In this document: positions 9,163 through 17,184 of the stretch, in pieces | Layout of the letters: the number at the start of each line of letters is the position of its first letter | Position numbering within the stretch: the stretch's first letter is position 1 | Origin: JAMZMI01 sp039944535 | Lineage (GTDB): Bacteria; Bacteroidota; Bacteroidia; Cytophagales; Cyclobacteriaceae | Assembly (NCBI GenBank): GCA_039944535.1 | Contig: JBDUYP010000024.1 | Span: forward strand, 62,001 to 126,000 | Direction: 5' to 3' | DNA: 64,000 nucleotides | Notes under the pieces: model-generated | The model's input: the letters and a program-made list of their open reading frames with translations, nothing else | Database searches by the model: none | What the model was told of the DNA's origin: nothing | Translations under genes and position numbers: made by a program

Positions 9163-10389
9163 TCATTTAAACGCCGGAATACCCGTGATTTCATTACCCA
9201 TGATCAGTAAATGAATATCGTGGGTTCCTTCATAGGTCACCACAGACTCCAGGTTCATCATGTGGCGCATCATGGGGTACTCTCCCGTTATTCCCATACC
9301 CCCATGAATCTGTCGTGCTTCTCTTGCGATGTTGAGTGCCACATCTACATTATTTCTTTTGGCAAGGGAAATCTGGGCTGTGGTAGCTTTTCCTTCATCC
9401 ATCATCTTTCCTAGCTTCCAGTTCACCAGCTGAGCTTTCGTGATCTCCGTCAGCATCTCAGCCAGCTTCTTCTGTACAAGTTGAAAAGAGGCAATGGGCT
9501 TGTCGAACTGGATTCTCTCAGCGGCATACTTTCGGGCAGATTCGTAGCAATCCATCGCCGCTCCTATCACGCCCCAGGCTATACCATATCGTGCTTTGTC
9601 CAAACACCCCATCGGGGCACCCAAACCATCTTTACCTGGTAGTAGATTTTCTTTTGGCACTTTCACATCACTAAAAACCAATTCTCCCGTACATGAAGCT
9701 CGCAGTGACCATTTACCATGCGTCTCAGGAGTGGTAAACCCTTCCATACCACGCTCTACAATCAGGCCTTTGACCCTGCCTTTTTCATTTTTAGCCCATA
9801 CCACGGCTATACCTGCTTTCGGTGAATTGGAAATCCACATCTTGGCTCCATTGAGCAAGTAGTGATCTCCCTCATCAGTAAAATGCGTTTCCATTCCTCC
9901 TGGGTTCGAACCGTGATTTGGTTCTGTCAACCCGAAGCAACCAAGAATCTCGCCACTGGCCAGCTTTGGTAGGTATTTCATCTTTTGCTCCTCAGAGCCA
10001 TAAGCATAAATCGGATACATCACCAGCGAACCCTGCACAGAGGCAGTTGATCGCATACCAGAATCCCCACGCTCTATCTCCTGCATAATGAGACCATAGC
10101 TGGTATAGTCCAGCCCTCCTCCTCCATACTGCTCAGGAACAGTTGGACCAAAGGCGCCTACATCGCCAAACTTCTTTACTATTTCATGAGGAAAGTGATT
10201 TTCTTCACACCAACCTTCTATATATGGGGTTATTTCTTTTTTGACAAAATCTCGAATGGATGATCGGATGAGAATATGCTCCTCGGTAAGTAGGTCATCT
10301 ATCTGATAAAAATCAGGAGATTCGAAATCATCCACGAAGTTTCTCATTGCTTGTTTTGTGTCATGTAAATTTGGGGTGCCAGACATCAT
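9163..10389 (-). CDS. gcdH: Glutaryl-CoA dehydrogenase-like acyl-CoA dehydrogenase
   Basis: This 408-residue flavoprotein closely resembles the glutaryl-CoA dehydrogenase branch of the acyl-CoA dehydrogenases. RGDSGMRSTASVQGSLVM contains the Arg-Ser pair that in GCDH binds the distal carboxylate; YAYGSEEQKMKYLPKLASGE and GCFGLTEPNHGSNP are strongly GCDH-like. The catalytic base is Glu387 in TYEGTHDIH. The enzyme oxidises and decarboxylates glutaryl-CoA to crotonyl-CoA in lysine and tryptophan breakdown, using FAD in the cytoplasm. It is divergent from the tryptophan 2,3-dioxygenase gene, with 54 bases between the starts. Two adjacent ATG codons (10389 and 10386) could both serve as start. Confidence 0.9.
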   Translation of the reverse strand: MMSGTPNLHDTKQAMRNFVDDFESPDFYQIDDLLTEEHILIRSSIRDFVKKEITPYIEGWCEENHFPHEIVKKFGDVGAFGPTVPEQYGGGGLDYTSYGLIMQEIERGDSGMRSTASVQGSLVMYPIYAYGSEEQKMKYLPKLASGEILGCFGLTEPNHGSNPGGMETHFTDEGDHYLLNGAKMWISNSPKAGIAVVWAKNEKGRVKGLIVERGMEGFTTPETHGKWSLRASCTGELVFSDVKVPKENLLPGKDGLGAPMGCLDKARYGIAWGVIGAAMDCYESARKYAAERIQFDKPIASFQLVQKKLAEMLTEITKAQLVNWKLGKMMDEGKATTAQISLAKRNNVDVALNIAREARQIHGGMGITGEYPMMRHMMNLESVVTYEGTHDIHLLIMGNEITGIPAFK

Positions 10390-10443
10390 TTTTGTATTAT
10401 GAGTTTATTGAATCAATTTTACAGCCGAAGCTAAAGAAGAAGA

Positions 10444-11382
10444 ATGGGAAATAGAAAATTTAGTCCTGAGATATTAGACCAACTGGAAAAGTTGGCAGCC
10501 AAGTACGAAAAAACCGGTCAGGATTTGTCCTCCTATCTTGATGGACTCCTTCATGCCGACTACCTCACATACTGGGACTACATCCACCTGGATACACTTT
10601 TGAGTCTTCAGACACCAAAGACCAGTTTCCCAGATGAGAAGATCTTCATTCTTTATCATCAGATCACTGAGCTTTATTTCAACCTGATACTGCATGAGCA
10701 GGATCAGCTAATCTTTGGACAATACACCCGGGATAAGTTCAAGAATGGGGTTCACAGAATGAACCGATACCTCGATCACCTGATCAACTCTTTCGATATC
10801 ATGATCGAAGGAATGAACCCTGAGCAATTTCTACAGTTCAGAATGTCGCTGCTCCCATCCTCCGGTTTTCAATCTGCACAGTATCGCATGATTGAAATCG
10901 GGGCTACAGACCTTCACTTGCTCACTGCGCCCGACAAGAGGGAAAGTGTTTCTGAATCTTCCACAATTGAGGAGATTTACAATTTACTGTATTGGAAAAA
11001 AGGAGCTACAGAGCTGGCTACAGGTAAAAAAACATTGACACTTGTTCAGTTTGAAGAGAAGTACGGCAAAACCTTCAGAGAACGTGCCACAGCCGTAAGG
11101 AAGTGCAACCTTCGCAAGATATACCTGAGAGAGTTTCTGGGTGATGAAGAAATAGAGAATGAATTGCGTCAGCTAGACTATAAAGCAAATGTGACCTGGC
11201 CACTGATGCATTACAAAAGTGCGGTGAGGTACTTGCACCGAAACCCTGATGACATCAAGGCAACCGGAGGTACAAACTGGCAAAAATATCTTCCTCCTAA
11301 GAAACAACAAATCGTATTTTACCCTGGCCTGTACAACGAAGAAGAAGTAGAGAATTGGGGAAAGAAAGAGAATCTTTCATAA
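10444..11382 (+). CDS. kynA: Tryptophan 2,3-dioxygenase family protein
   Basis: The 312-residue protein has the all-helical TDO pattern. YWDYIHLDTLLSLQ (residues 43-56) and HQITELYFN (72-80) match the family, with His72 at the active-site base position. SSGFQSAQYRMIE (139-151) provides Arg148, expected to bind the substrate carboxylate. YLHRNPDDIKATGGT (263-277) provides His265 as the likely haem ligand and the TGG signature. TDO cleaves the indole ring of L-tryptophan with O2 to give N-formylkynurenine. It is somewhat divergent from proteobacterial TDOs (RNPDDIKATGGTNW rather than the usual short linker before TGGS), so a related specificity is possible. It lies opposite gcdH, an enzyme that acts late in tryptophan breakdown. 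Confidence 0.85.
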   Translation: MGNRKFSPEILDQLEKLAAKYEKTGQDLSSYLDGLLHADYLTYWDYIHLDTLLSLQTPKTSFPDEKIFILYHQITELYFNLILHEQDQLIFGQYTRDKFKNGVHRMNRYLDHLINSFDIMIEGMNPEQFLQFRMSLLPSSGFQSAQYRMIEIGATDLHLLTAPDKRESVSESSTIEEIYNLLYWKKGATELATGKKTLTLVQFEEKYGKTFRERATAVRKCNLRKIYLREFLGDEEIENELRQLDYKANVTWPLMHYKSAVRYLHRNPDDIKATGGTNWQKYLPPKKQQIVFYPGLYNEEEVENWGKKENLS

Positions 11383-11391
11383 TTTACTTGA

Positions 11392-13224
11392 ATGAGGAAG
11401 TACGCATTCATAATCGCAGTACTCACGCTCTGGTTTTCCTCAAACGGTCAGGTCATCACCAAAAAGACTTATTTCGATCAGGAGAAAACCAAGATTCAGG
11501 AGGTTATTTCCATCAACGAAGTAGACTCCTCGCTTGTTGGCAGGTATCAGGCCTTTTACGGCAATGGGTCGCTTGCCACGCAGGGGTATTACCACCACGA
11601 TCTTTCAGATAGCCTTTGGGAGTTTTATTTCGAAAATGGTCATGAAAAAGCCATGGGCTACTACGAGCAAGGCAAACAAACCGGACAATGGGTTTACTAC
11701 TTCGAAAATGGCAACAAAAAGGCCACCGGACTTTTCAAAGACAACATCAAGCACGGACACTGGACGTACTACTTTGAAAACGGAACAGAGAAAAGTAGCG
11801 GCATATACTTTGACGGGCAAAAGGAAGGGATCTGGAATTACCTCTACGAAGAAGGCTCCCTCAAAGCACAGGCCTATTACGATCAGGGAGATGGCCTTTA
11901 TAAGGAGTTTTACCCTTCCGGAGCGCTCAAAATGGAAGGAAGAAATGTGGACGAAGAAAGCGAAGGAAACTGGATCTATTATTTTGAAACAGGAGAAAAA
12001 GAAGCCGAAGGAGCATTTAATGACGGTTTGCGAAATGGATATTGGAAACACTTCCACAAAAATGGACAGATAGCTGCTGAAGGAAACTTCCTCTCAGGTG
12101 AAAAAAACGGAGTTTGGAAATACTACTATCCAGACGGATCTGTGAGTTCTGAGGGTGAAATGAAGCGAAATCAAAAAGACGGATTTTGGAAGCTTTATTA
12201 TCAATCAGGGATTATCAAGGGTGAGGGAAAATATGACGTGGGAACAGGTGAATATGTTGAGTTTTACGAGAGTGGCAAGCAAAAGGCGCGTGGGTTTATC
12301 AAAAATGGCCAAAAAGACGGAGAGTGGATCTTCTATAGCGAAGATGGAGTGGAAGATGGTATAGCGACTTACACCAATGGAAAAGGAGATTACCAGAGTT
12401 TTTACCCTGATGGTACCATAAAGATGAAAGGTCAACTGGATGACGAGCGCAGAGTGGGTGAATGGACACTTTACAATCCGGATGCATCTATTGCCGGAGT
12501 TTATCGTCCCGTTTATGAAAACGAAAAGCCCATATTTAGAACCTCAGAATCAATCAAGGCTGAAAAGGAAAAGGAAAGCTTTAGCAAACCTGAATACCGG
12601 TATAAAAGCAACAAACTGCGCTATTTCCAACCGCGAGTCAACGAGTTTCGAGGATATATCATAGCAACCAACCCCGCCTGGATCCCCCTCGGGCACATAC
12701 CTCTAGCTGTAGAATATTACCTTCAGGAAAGACTCGGATATGAATTAGAATTGTTTCTTCACAAAAAACCATTTCTAAAACAAGCAGATGCAGGTAAAGT
12801 AAACACTGCAGGAATCACGGCTGAGTTTCGCCAAAAATTTTACCACGATGATAAAAAACTGGGCATGTTTTACTTCGGGCACCAGCTCGAAGGCGGGTAC
12901 CTCAATCACAAAGCAATCAAGCAGGATTTTTCCATGAGTCTCACCAACCCTAATGAAACCGAACTCCAGGCCTCTGAAATGCAGTTTGGTTATGGAGTAT
13001 TCATTGGCCACCGATGGATGCAGCGAGCCGGTAACGCAGGTCTCACAGCCGACTTTCATATCGGAATGGCTATCACAACCAGAAGTTTTACCAAAGACTA
13101 TGCAACCAGCGACGTAAACGAACAGTTATTCAAATCTCTGGATCAAAGTGAGGTCTTCTTCCCTATTATTTTTGGGATCAACCTCGGGTTTTCAGGACCG
13201 AAAAGAGCTGTCATCAGTTTATAA
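11392..13224 (+). CDS. Secreted MORN-like (YwqK-type) repeat protein with barrel-like C-terminus
   Basis: A 610-residue protein with a signal peptide (MRKYAFIIAVLTLWFSSNG). Residues about 50-390 contain roughly 14 repeats of 20-24 residues of the form W-x-Y-Y-x-x-N-G-x-x-x-x-x-G, for example WVYYFENGNKKATG and WKYYYPDGSVSSEG. These are MORN_2-type units, annotated in databases as YwqK family antitoxin, a name that does not imply a toxin partner here. Residues about 420-610 lack the repeats and look like outer-membrane or porin-type beta strands (LRYFQPRVNEFRGYIIATN, GMFYFGHQLEGGYLN, FPIIFGINLGF). So the protein may be anchored in the outer membrane with a rigid repeat rod. It starts nine bases after the dioxygenase gene and may be in the same transcript, though no functional link is evident. 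Confidence 0.8.
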   Translation: MRKYAFIIAVLTLWFSSNGQVITKKTYFDQEKTKIQEVISINEVDSSLVGRYQAFYGNGSLATQGYYHHDLSDSLWEFYFENGHEKAMGYYEQGKQTGQWVYYFENGNKKATGLFKDNIKHGHWTYYFENGTEKSSGIYFDGQKEGIWNYLYEEGSLKAQAYYDQGDGLYKEFYPSGALKMEGRNVDEESEGNWIYYFETGEKEAEGAFNDGLRNGYWKHFHKNGQIAAEGNFLSGEKNGVWKYYYPDGSVSSEGEMKRNQKDGFWKLYYQSGIIKGEGKYDVGTGEYVEFYESGKQKARGFIKNGQKDGEWIFYSEDGVEDGIATYTNGKGDYQSFYPDGTIKMKGQLDDERRVGEWTLYNPDASIAGVYRPVYENEKPIFRTSESIKAEKEKESFSKPEYRYKSNKLRYFQPRVNEFRGYIIATNPAWIPLGHIPLAVEYYLQERLGYELELFLHKKPFLKQADAGKVNTAGITAEFRQKFYHDDKKLGMFYFGHQLEGGYLNHKAIKQDFSMSLTNPNETELQASEMQFGYGVFIGHRWMQRAGNAGLTADFHIGMAITTRSFTKDYATSDVNEQLFKSLDQSEVFFPIIFGINLGFSGPKRAVISL

Positions 13225-13229
13225 AATCT

Positions 13230-13598
13230 ATGAGTAAAAAAACTGCGATTATTGGCGCTTCCACAAACCCACAGCGCTACGCCTACATAGCTGCACAAAG
13301 ACTAACCCAGGCCAACCAGGAAATAGTCCCACTCGGCATCAAAAAAGGAGAAGTATTCGGCAATGACATACTTGATATCAGAGCTAAGCCTGAAATTAAG
13401 AACATTCACACCGTAACCATGTATTTGGGACCTCAGAATCAAGCAGACTGGGAAGAATACATACTCAGTTTAGCTCCATCCAGAATCATTTTTAATCCCG
13501 GAACCGAGAACCCGCAGTTTGCCCGGCAAGCCAACGACCTGGGAATAGAAACCCTCAATGCTTGCACACTCGTCATGCTCAGTGTGGGTAATTACTGA
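13230..13598 (+). CDS. CoA-binding domain protein (YccU-like)
   Basis: This 122-residue single-domain protein has the Rossmann-type CoA_binding_2 fold: IIGASTNPQRYAYIAAQRL (residues 7-25) is the nucleotide-binding loop, PLGIKKGEVFG matches the family's VxPVxPxxxxxxG turn, and IIFNPGTENP plus CTLVMLS near the C-terminus are conserved. Members bind CoA but have no established enzymatic role. It follows the repeat protein by five bases. Its last seven bases overlap the end of the convergent LRR gene. Confidence 0.88.
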   Translation: MSKKTAIIGASTNPQRYAYIAAQRLTQANQEIVPLGIKKGEVFGNDILDIRAKPEIKNIHTVTMYLGPQNQADWEEYILSLAPSRIIFNPGTENPQFARQANDLGIETLNACTLVMLSVGNY

Positions 13599-14992
13599 CT
13601 TGAAATGGAAACACGCGGCACGCAGATCGTTCCTGCCTCACTCATTCGGTAAAGCTCAGCTACCAGATCACGATTCTCAGGGTTAGCAAGATCGACAGGG
13701 TTATTCTCGAAAGTAAAAAGTCTGAGCTTTTTGAGATGCTCTAAACCCACCGGCATAGAGGTTATCTGGTTGTTTGACACATCAATATCTTCTAAATGAG
13801 AAAAGTTTAAAAGCGCATCAGGGAAGTCAATTAAATAATTATCATTTACTCTAAAAACCCTTAAGTCTTTAAAACTCTCAATCGTGGACGGCAATGTACT
13901 GAGCCTGTTGTGATGAAGGTACAATTCTTCCAGATTGGTAAGCTTCCCCATCGACTCTGGTAAACTGTAAATGCGGTTATTTGACAGATAGAGTATCTCA
14001 AGTTTATCCAGACTCCCTATATCCTCAGAAATTACCTCCAGGTCATTGAAATAAAAATCGACGACAATCAAATTGGGTATGTCAAAAAAATCAGACGGTA
14101 AGTCGTGAATATTATTCTTATAAAATGAAAGTTTGGATAAATTTTCCATTGTCGAAATTCCTGACGGAACAGAACTGATATTGTTTTCCTGAAGCTGCAA
14201 TTCTACTAGGCCACTCATGTCATAGATAGAAGGATCTATTTGCGCAAGTCCACATTTGTTGGCTTTAAAAACGAGAAGAAAATCAAGTTTGCCGTAGTTG
14301 TTTCTGGCAAGTTCCAAAAGCGGGCATTCATTGAAAGAAACAGTCTCAATCCAGCTAGCCTTCGCTAACCTGTTTACAGGGATCTCTTCAAACAAATTCT
14401 CTTCTAAAACCAATTCCTTTAACCCTTTGATCTTTTTTACCCCCAAAGGCAGTCGAGTCAATTTGTTGTAGCTCATATCAAGCTTTTCAATACCCCCTAT
14501 GTTTTGAACTCTGATCCACCGGAAATCCTCCAACTCATTGTACCTCCAATACACACGCTTCAAACTATCAAGCTCAGCAAGCCTTTTCGGGAGCTTTCTT
14601 ATGTGATTATAATCCAAAACCAAAATCCGGAGGCTTTTCGCTTCAAAAACAAAATCAGGTATTTCATCCAATCCAGCATAAGACAGGTCAATCTCCTTGA
14701 GCGTATCAGGCCTGGTGTTTTGCTCCAGTTGAGCCAACCGTTTCAGGCCTTCATTCAAATTTTCAGCTTTGCGAGCCTTCACCACAGAATCCATCGCCAG
14801 CGCTGGGTTTTCAGACAACATGCGCCTATAAAGCTCACGTCGCTTTTGCATTTCATCAAAACGCCGGAACCTTTCCTCCCGAACCTTAAGAATACTATCT
14901 TCCCTGGCCCTGAGGTCATCAGAAACTCCACCCTGACCTTGGGTTTGAAGAGCGTATAGGATTATATAAAAAACAAGAAAATAGCGCATCAT
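13592..14992 (-). CDS. Secreted leucine-rich repeat protein
   Basis: The start is placed at 14992 (an adjacent in-frame ATG at 14989 is equivalent) because it begins a signal peptide, MMRYFLVFYIILYALQTQG; this gives 466 residues. An acidic/basic, helix-prone segment (about 25-100, RAREDSILKVREERFRRFDE) precedes about 14 leucine-rich repeats of 22-24 residues with the form LxxLxLxxNxLxxLP, for example LEELYLHHNRLSTLPSTIES. Such proteins are extracytoplasmic binding scaffolds with unknown ligands. A KWx-type sorting tail is not present. It runs antisense to gyrB, with a 119-base divergent gap. It resembles other Bacteroidota LRR proteins in length and repeat type, without a recognisable enzymatic domain. 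Confidence 0.85.
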   Translation of the reverse strand: MMRYFLVFYIILYALQTQGQGGVSDDLRAREDSILKVREERFRRFDEMQKRRELYRRMLSENPALAMDSVVKARKAENLNEGLKRLAQLEQNTRPDTLKEIDLSYAGLDEIPDFVFEAKSLRILVLDYNHIRKLPKRLAELDSLKRVYWRYNELEDFRWIRVQNIGGIEKLDMSYNKLTRLPLGVKKIKGLKELVLEENLFEEIPVNRLAKASWIETVSFNECPLLELARNNYGKLDFLLVFKANKCGLAQIDPSIYDMSGLVELQLQENNISSVPSGISTMENLSKLSFYKNNIHDLPSDFFDIPNLIVVDFYFNDLEVISEDIGSLDKLEILYLSNNRIYSLPESMGKLTNLEELYLHHNRLSTLPSTIESFKDLRVFRVNDNYLIDFPDALLNFSHLEDIDVSNNQITSMPVGLEHLKKLRLFTFENNPVDLANPENRDLVAELYRMSEAGTICVPRVSISSQ

Positions 14993-15065
14993 TTTTAATT
15001 TCGGCTTGCCTAAAACTAGTAAAATGAAACTCGAAATACAACCAGCCCGAATGGTAGAAAATATG

Positions 15066-15073
15066 TAGATTTG
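15066..15073 (+). promoter_or_regulatory. Candidate -7 promoter element of gyrB
   Basis: TAGATTTG matches TAnnTTTG exactly. It predicts transcription from about 15080 and a leader of about 32 bases before the gyrB ATG. A -33 TTG is not evident. Confidence 0.5.
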
Positions 15074-15111
15074 TGAGTTAGTTTTCAGTAAATCAGAAGC
15101 CAAAAAATAAG

Positions 15112-17052
15112 ATGAGTCAAAAGGAGTATTCAGCTAGTAATATCCAGGTACTTGAAGGATTAGAAGCCGTAAGAAAAAGACCCGCCATGTACATCGGGGA
15201 TGTTGGAGTCAAAGGTCTCCATCACCTTGTTTGGGAGGTTGTTGACAACTCAATAGATGAAGCACTGGCTGGTCATTGTGATGAAATCACAGTTGAGATC
15301 AATAAAGGCAATTCCATTTCGGTTTCTGATAATGGTCGAGGTATCCCGACTGACTATCATGAGAAAGAAAAGAAATCAGCACTGGAAGTTGTAATGACTG
15401 TACTTCATGCTGGTGGTAAATTTGACAAGGACACTTACAAAGTATCTGGTGGTCTGCATGGTGTTGGGGTTTCCTGTGTGAATGCACTTTCCACAGACCT
15501 AAAAGCTACGGTTCACAGAAAAGGCAAAGTTTTTGAGCAAGAATATAAAATTGGGATCCCGCAGTATCCTGTAAAAGAAGTAGGTACAACCGACAAAACA
15601 GGTACGACCATTACTTTTCAGCCTGATGCAAGTATCTTCATCGCTACAGAGTACAAATACGAAACTGTTGCTACTCGACTGAGAGAACTTTCATTTTTGA
15701 ACGCCGGAATCAAAATACATCTCGTTGACCACAGAGAACAAGATGAAAACGGAAAAGATATCGGTGAGACTTTCTTCTCAGAAGGAGGACTAGCCGAGTT
15801 TGTCGAATACCTTGACAATACACGCGAAAGACTGATTCCTCAGCCAATCTACATTGACGGTGACAAAGGGGGAATCCCTGTACAGGTGGCAATGAACTAC
15901 AACACTTCTTATAGTGAAAATGTGGTTTCGTATGTCAACAATATCAACACGATAGAGGGAGGAACTCACGTAGCTGGGTTTAGAAGGGCGCTCACGCGAA
16001 CCTTGAAATCCTATGCTGAAAAGTCCGGTCAGTTAGAAAAAGTAAAGTTGGATATCAATGGAGATGACTTTCGCGAAGGTTTGACTGCCGTCATTTCTGT
16101 GAAAGTGGCAGAACCTCAGTTTGAAGGTCAAACCAAGACCAAACTAGGAAACTCTGATGTCATGGGTGCAGTAGACACCTGCGTAAGCGACATGCTCAAC
16201 GAATATCTGGAAGAGCACCCTAAGGAAGCCAAGCAAATCGTTCAGAAGGTGATTTTGGCCGCTCAGGCTCGGCACGCAGCGAGAAAAGCACGTGAGATGG
16301 TTCAGAGAAAGAACGTCCTTTCTGGAACAGGGCTTCCTGGAAAACTTGCTGACTGCTCTGACAAGGATCCTGGAAACTGCGAAATCTACCTTGTAGAGGG
16401 AGACTCTGCCGGTGGATCAGCAAAGCAGGGACGAGATAGAAAGTTTCAGGCTATTCTTCCTTTGAGAGGTAAAATCCTAAACGTAGAAAAAGCACAAGAG
16501 CATAAAATCTACGATAACGACGAAATTAAAAACATCATTACGGCTCTTGGTGTGAGATTTGGAACCGAAGATGATGAAAAAGCTCTCAACATGGAGAAGC
16601 TTCGTTACCACAAAATCATCATCATGACCGATGCGGATATTGATGGTAGCCATATCAGAACCCTGATTTTAACATTTTTCTTCAGATACATGAGAAGCCT
16701 AATTGAGAATGGCTATCTGTACATTGCTCTCCCTCCTCTTTACTTAATCAAAAAAGGTAAGCAGGAAAGGTACTCATGGTCTGATGCCGATCGTGATCAG
16801 GTGATCAAAGAGATAGCAGGAGAAGGCAAAGAAGATTCTGTGAACATACAGCGATACAAAGGTCTCGGAGAAATGAACCCTGAGCAGCTTTGGACAACCA
16901 CTATGAATCCTGATACGCGTAGCTTGAAGCGGGTTTCTATCGAATCTGCTGCCGAGGCAGATCACCTTTTCTCCATGCTCATGGGTGATGAAGTAGCTCC
17001 GCGCAGGGAATTCATTGAGAAGAATGCTAAGTACGCTAAGGTGGACGTTTAA
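15112..17052 (+). CDS. gyrB: DNA gyrase subunit B
   Basis: A 646-residue GyrB of normal length for the phylum. The GHKL ATPase domain shows Glu42 in WEVVDNSIDEA, the DNGRGIP motif with Asp73, and GGLHGVGVSCVNAL. The Toprim domain shows EGDSAGGSAKQGRDRKFQA and, later, MTDADIDGSHI, with the metal-binding acidic residues. The end keeps YKGLGEMNPEQLWTTTM. With GyrA (not in the window) it introduces negative supercoils using ATP. ParE is the main alternative, but the QGRDRKFQAILPLRGK and short C-terminal region fit the single GyrB form seen in Bacteroidota. A hairpin with T-run follows at 17133-17166, so the gene is probably transcribed alone. Confidence 0.96.
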   Translation: MSQKEYSASNIQVLEGLEAVRKRPAMYIGDVGVKGLHHLVWEVVDNSIDEALAGHCDEITVEINKGNSISVSDNGRGIPTDYHEKEKKSALEVVMTVLHAGGKFDKDTYKVSGGLHGVGVSCVNALSTDLKATVHRKGKVFEQEYKIGIPQYPVKEVGTTDKTGTTITFQPDASIFIATEYKYETVATRLRELSFLNAGIKIHLVDHREQDENGKDIGETFFSEGGLAEFVEYLDNTRERLIPQPIYIDGDKGGIPVQVAMNYNTSYSENVVSYVNNINTIEGGTHVAGFRRALTRTLKSYAEKSGQLEKVKLDINGDDFREGLTAVISVKVAEPQFEGQTKTKLGNSDVMGAVDTCVSDMLNEYLEEHPKEAKQIVQKVILAAQARHAARKAREMVQRKNVLSGTGLPGKLADCSDKDPGNCEIYLVEGDSAGGSAKQGRDRKFQAILPLRGKILNVEKAQEHKIYDNDEIKNIITALGVRFGTEDDEKALNMEKLRYHKIIIMTDADIDGSHIRTLILTFFFRYMRSLIENGYLYIALPPLYLIKKGKQERYSWSDADRDQVIKEIAGEGKEDSVNIQRYKGLGEMNPEQLWTTTMNPDTRSLKRVSIESAAEADHLFSMLMGDEVAPRREFIEKNAKYAKVDV

Positions 17053-17132
17053 CCTCCATTCAAAGCGATGTTAAGCCTTCGGTCAATAGTTCCTAATTCC
17101 GCTTAACAATTAATTGATAATTTCGAATAACT

Positions 17133-17166
17133 AAAGCCTTACCCTCGTGTTAAGGCTTTTTCTTTT
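17133..17166 (+). terminator. Rho-independent terminator of gyrB
   Basis: AAAGCCTTA (17133-17141) pairs perfectly with TAAGGCTTT (17151-17159) and is followed by a T-rich run TTTCTTTT. Just upstream, TGTTAAGC (17069-17076) and GCTTAACA (17101-17108) form another inverted repeat in the 3' leader. Confidence 0.85.
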
Positions 17167-17184
17167 GATCAAAAAACGAAAAAC

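Noticed and set aside
11605..12057. A 150-residue open frame antisense to the MORN-like repeats
   Set aside because: It mirrors the repeat pattern of the sense gene, has no family resemblance and no start context; a by-product of repetitive codons.
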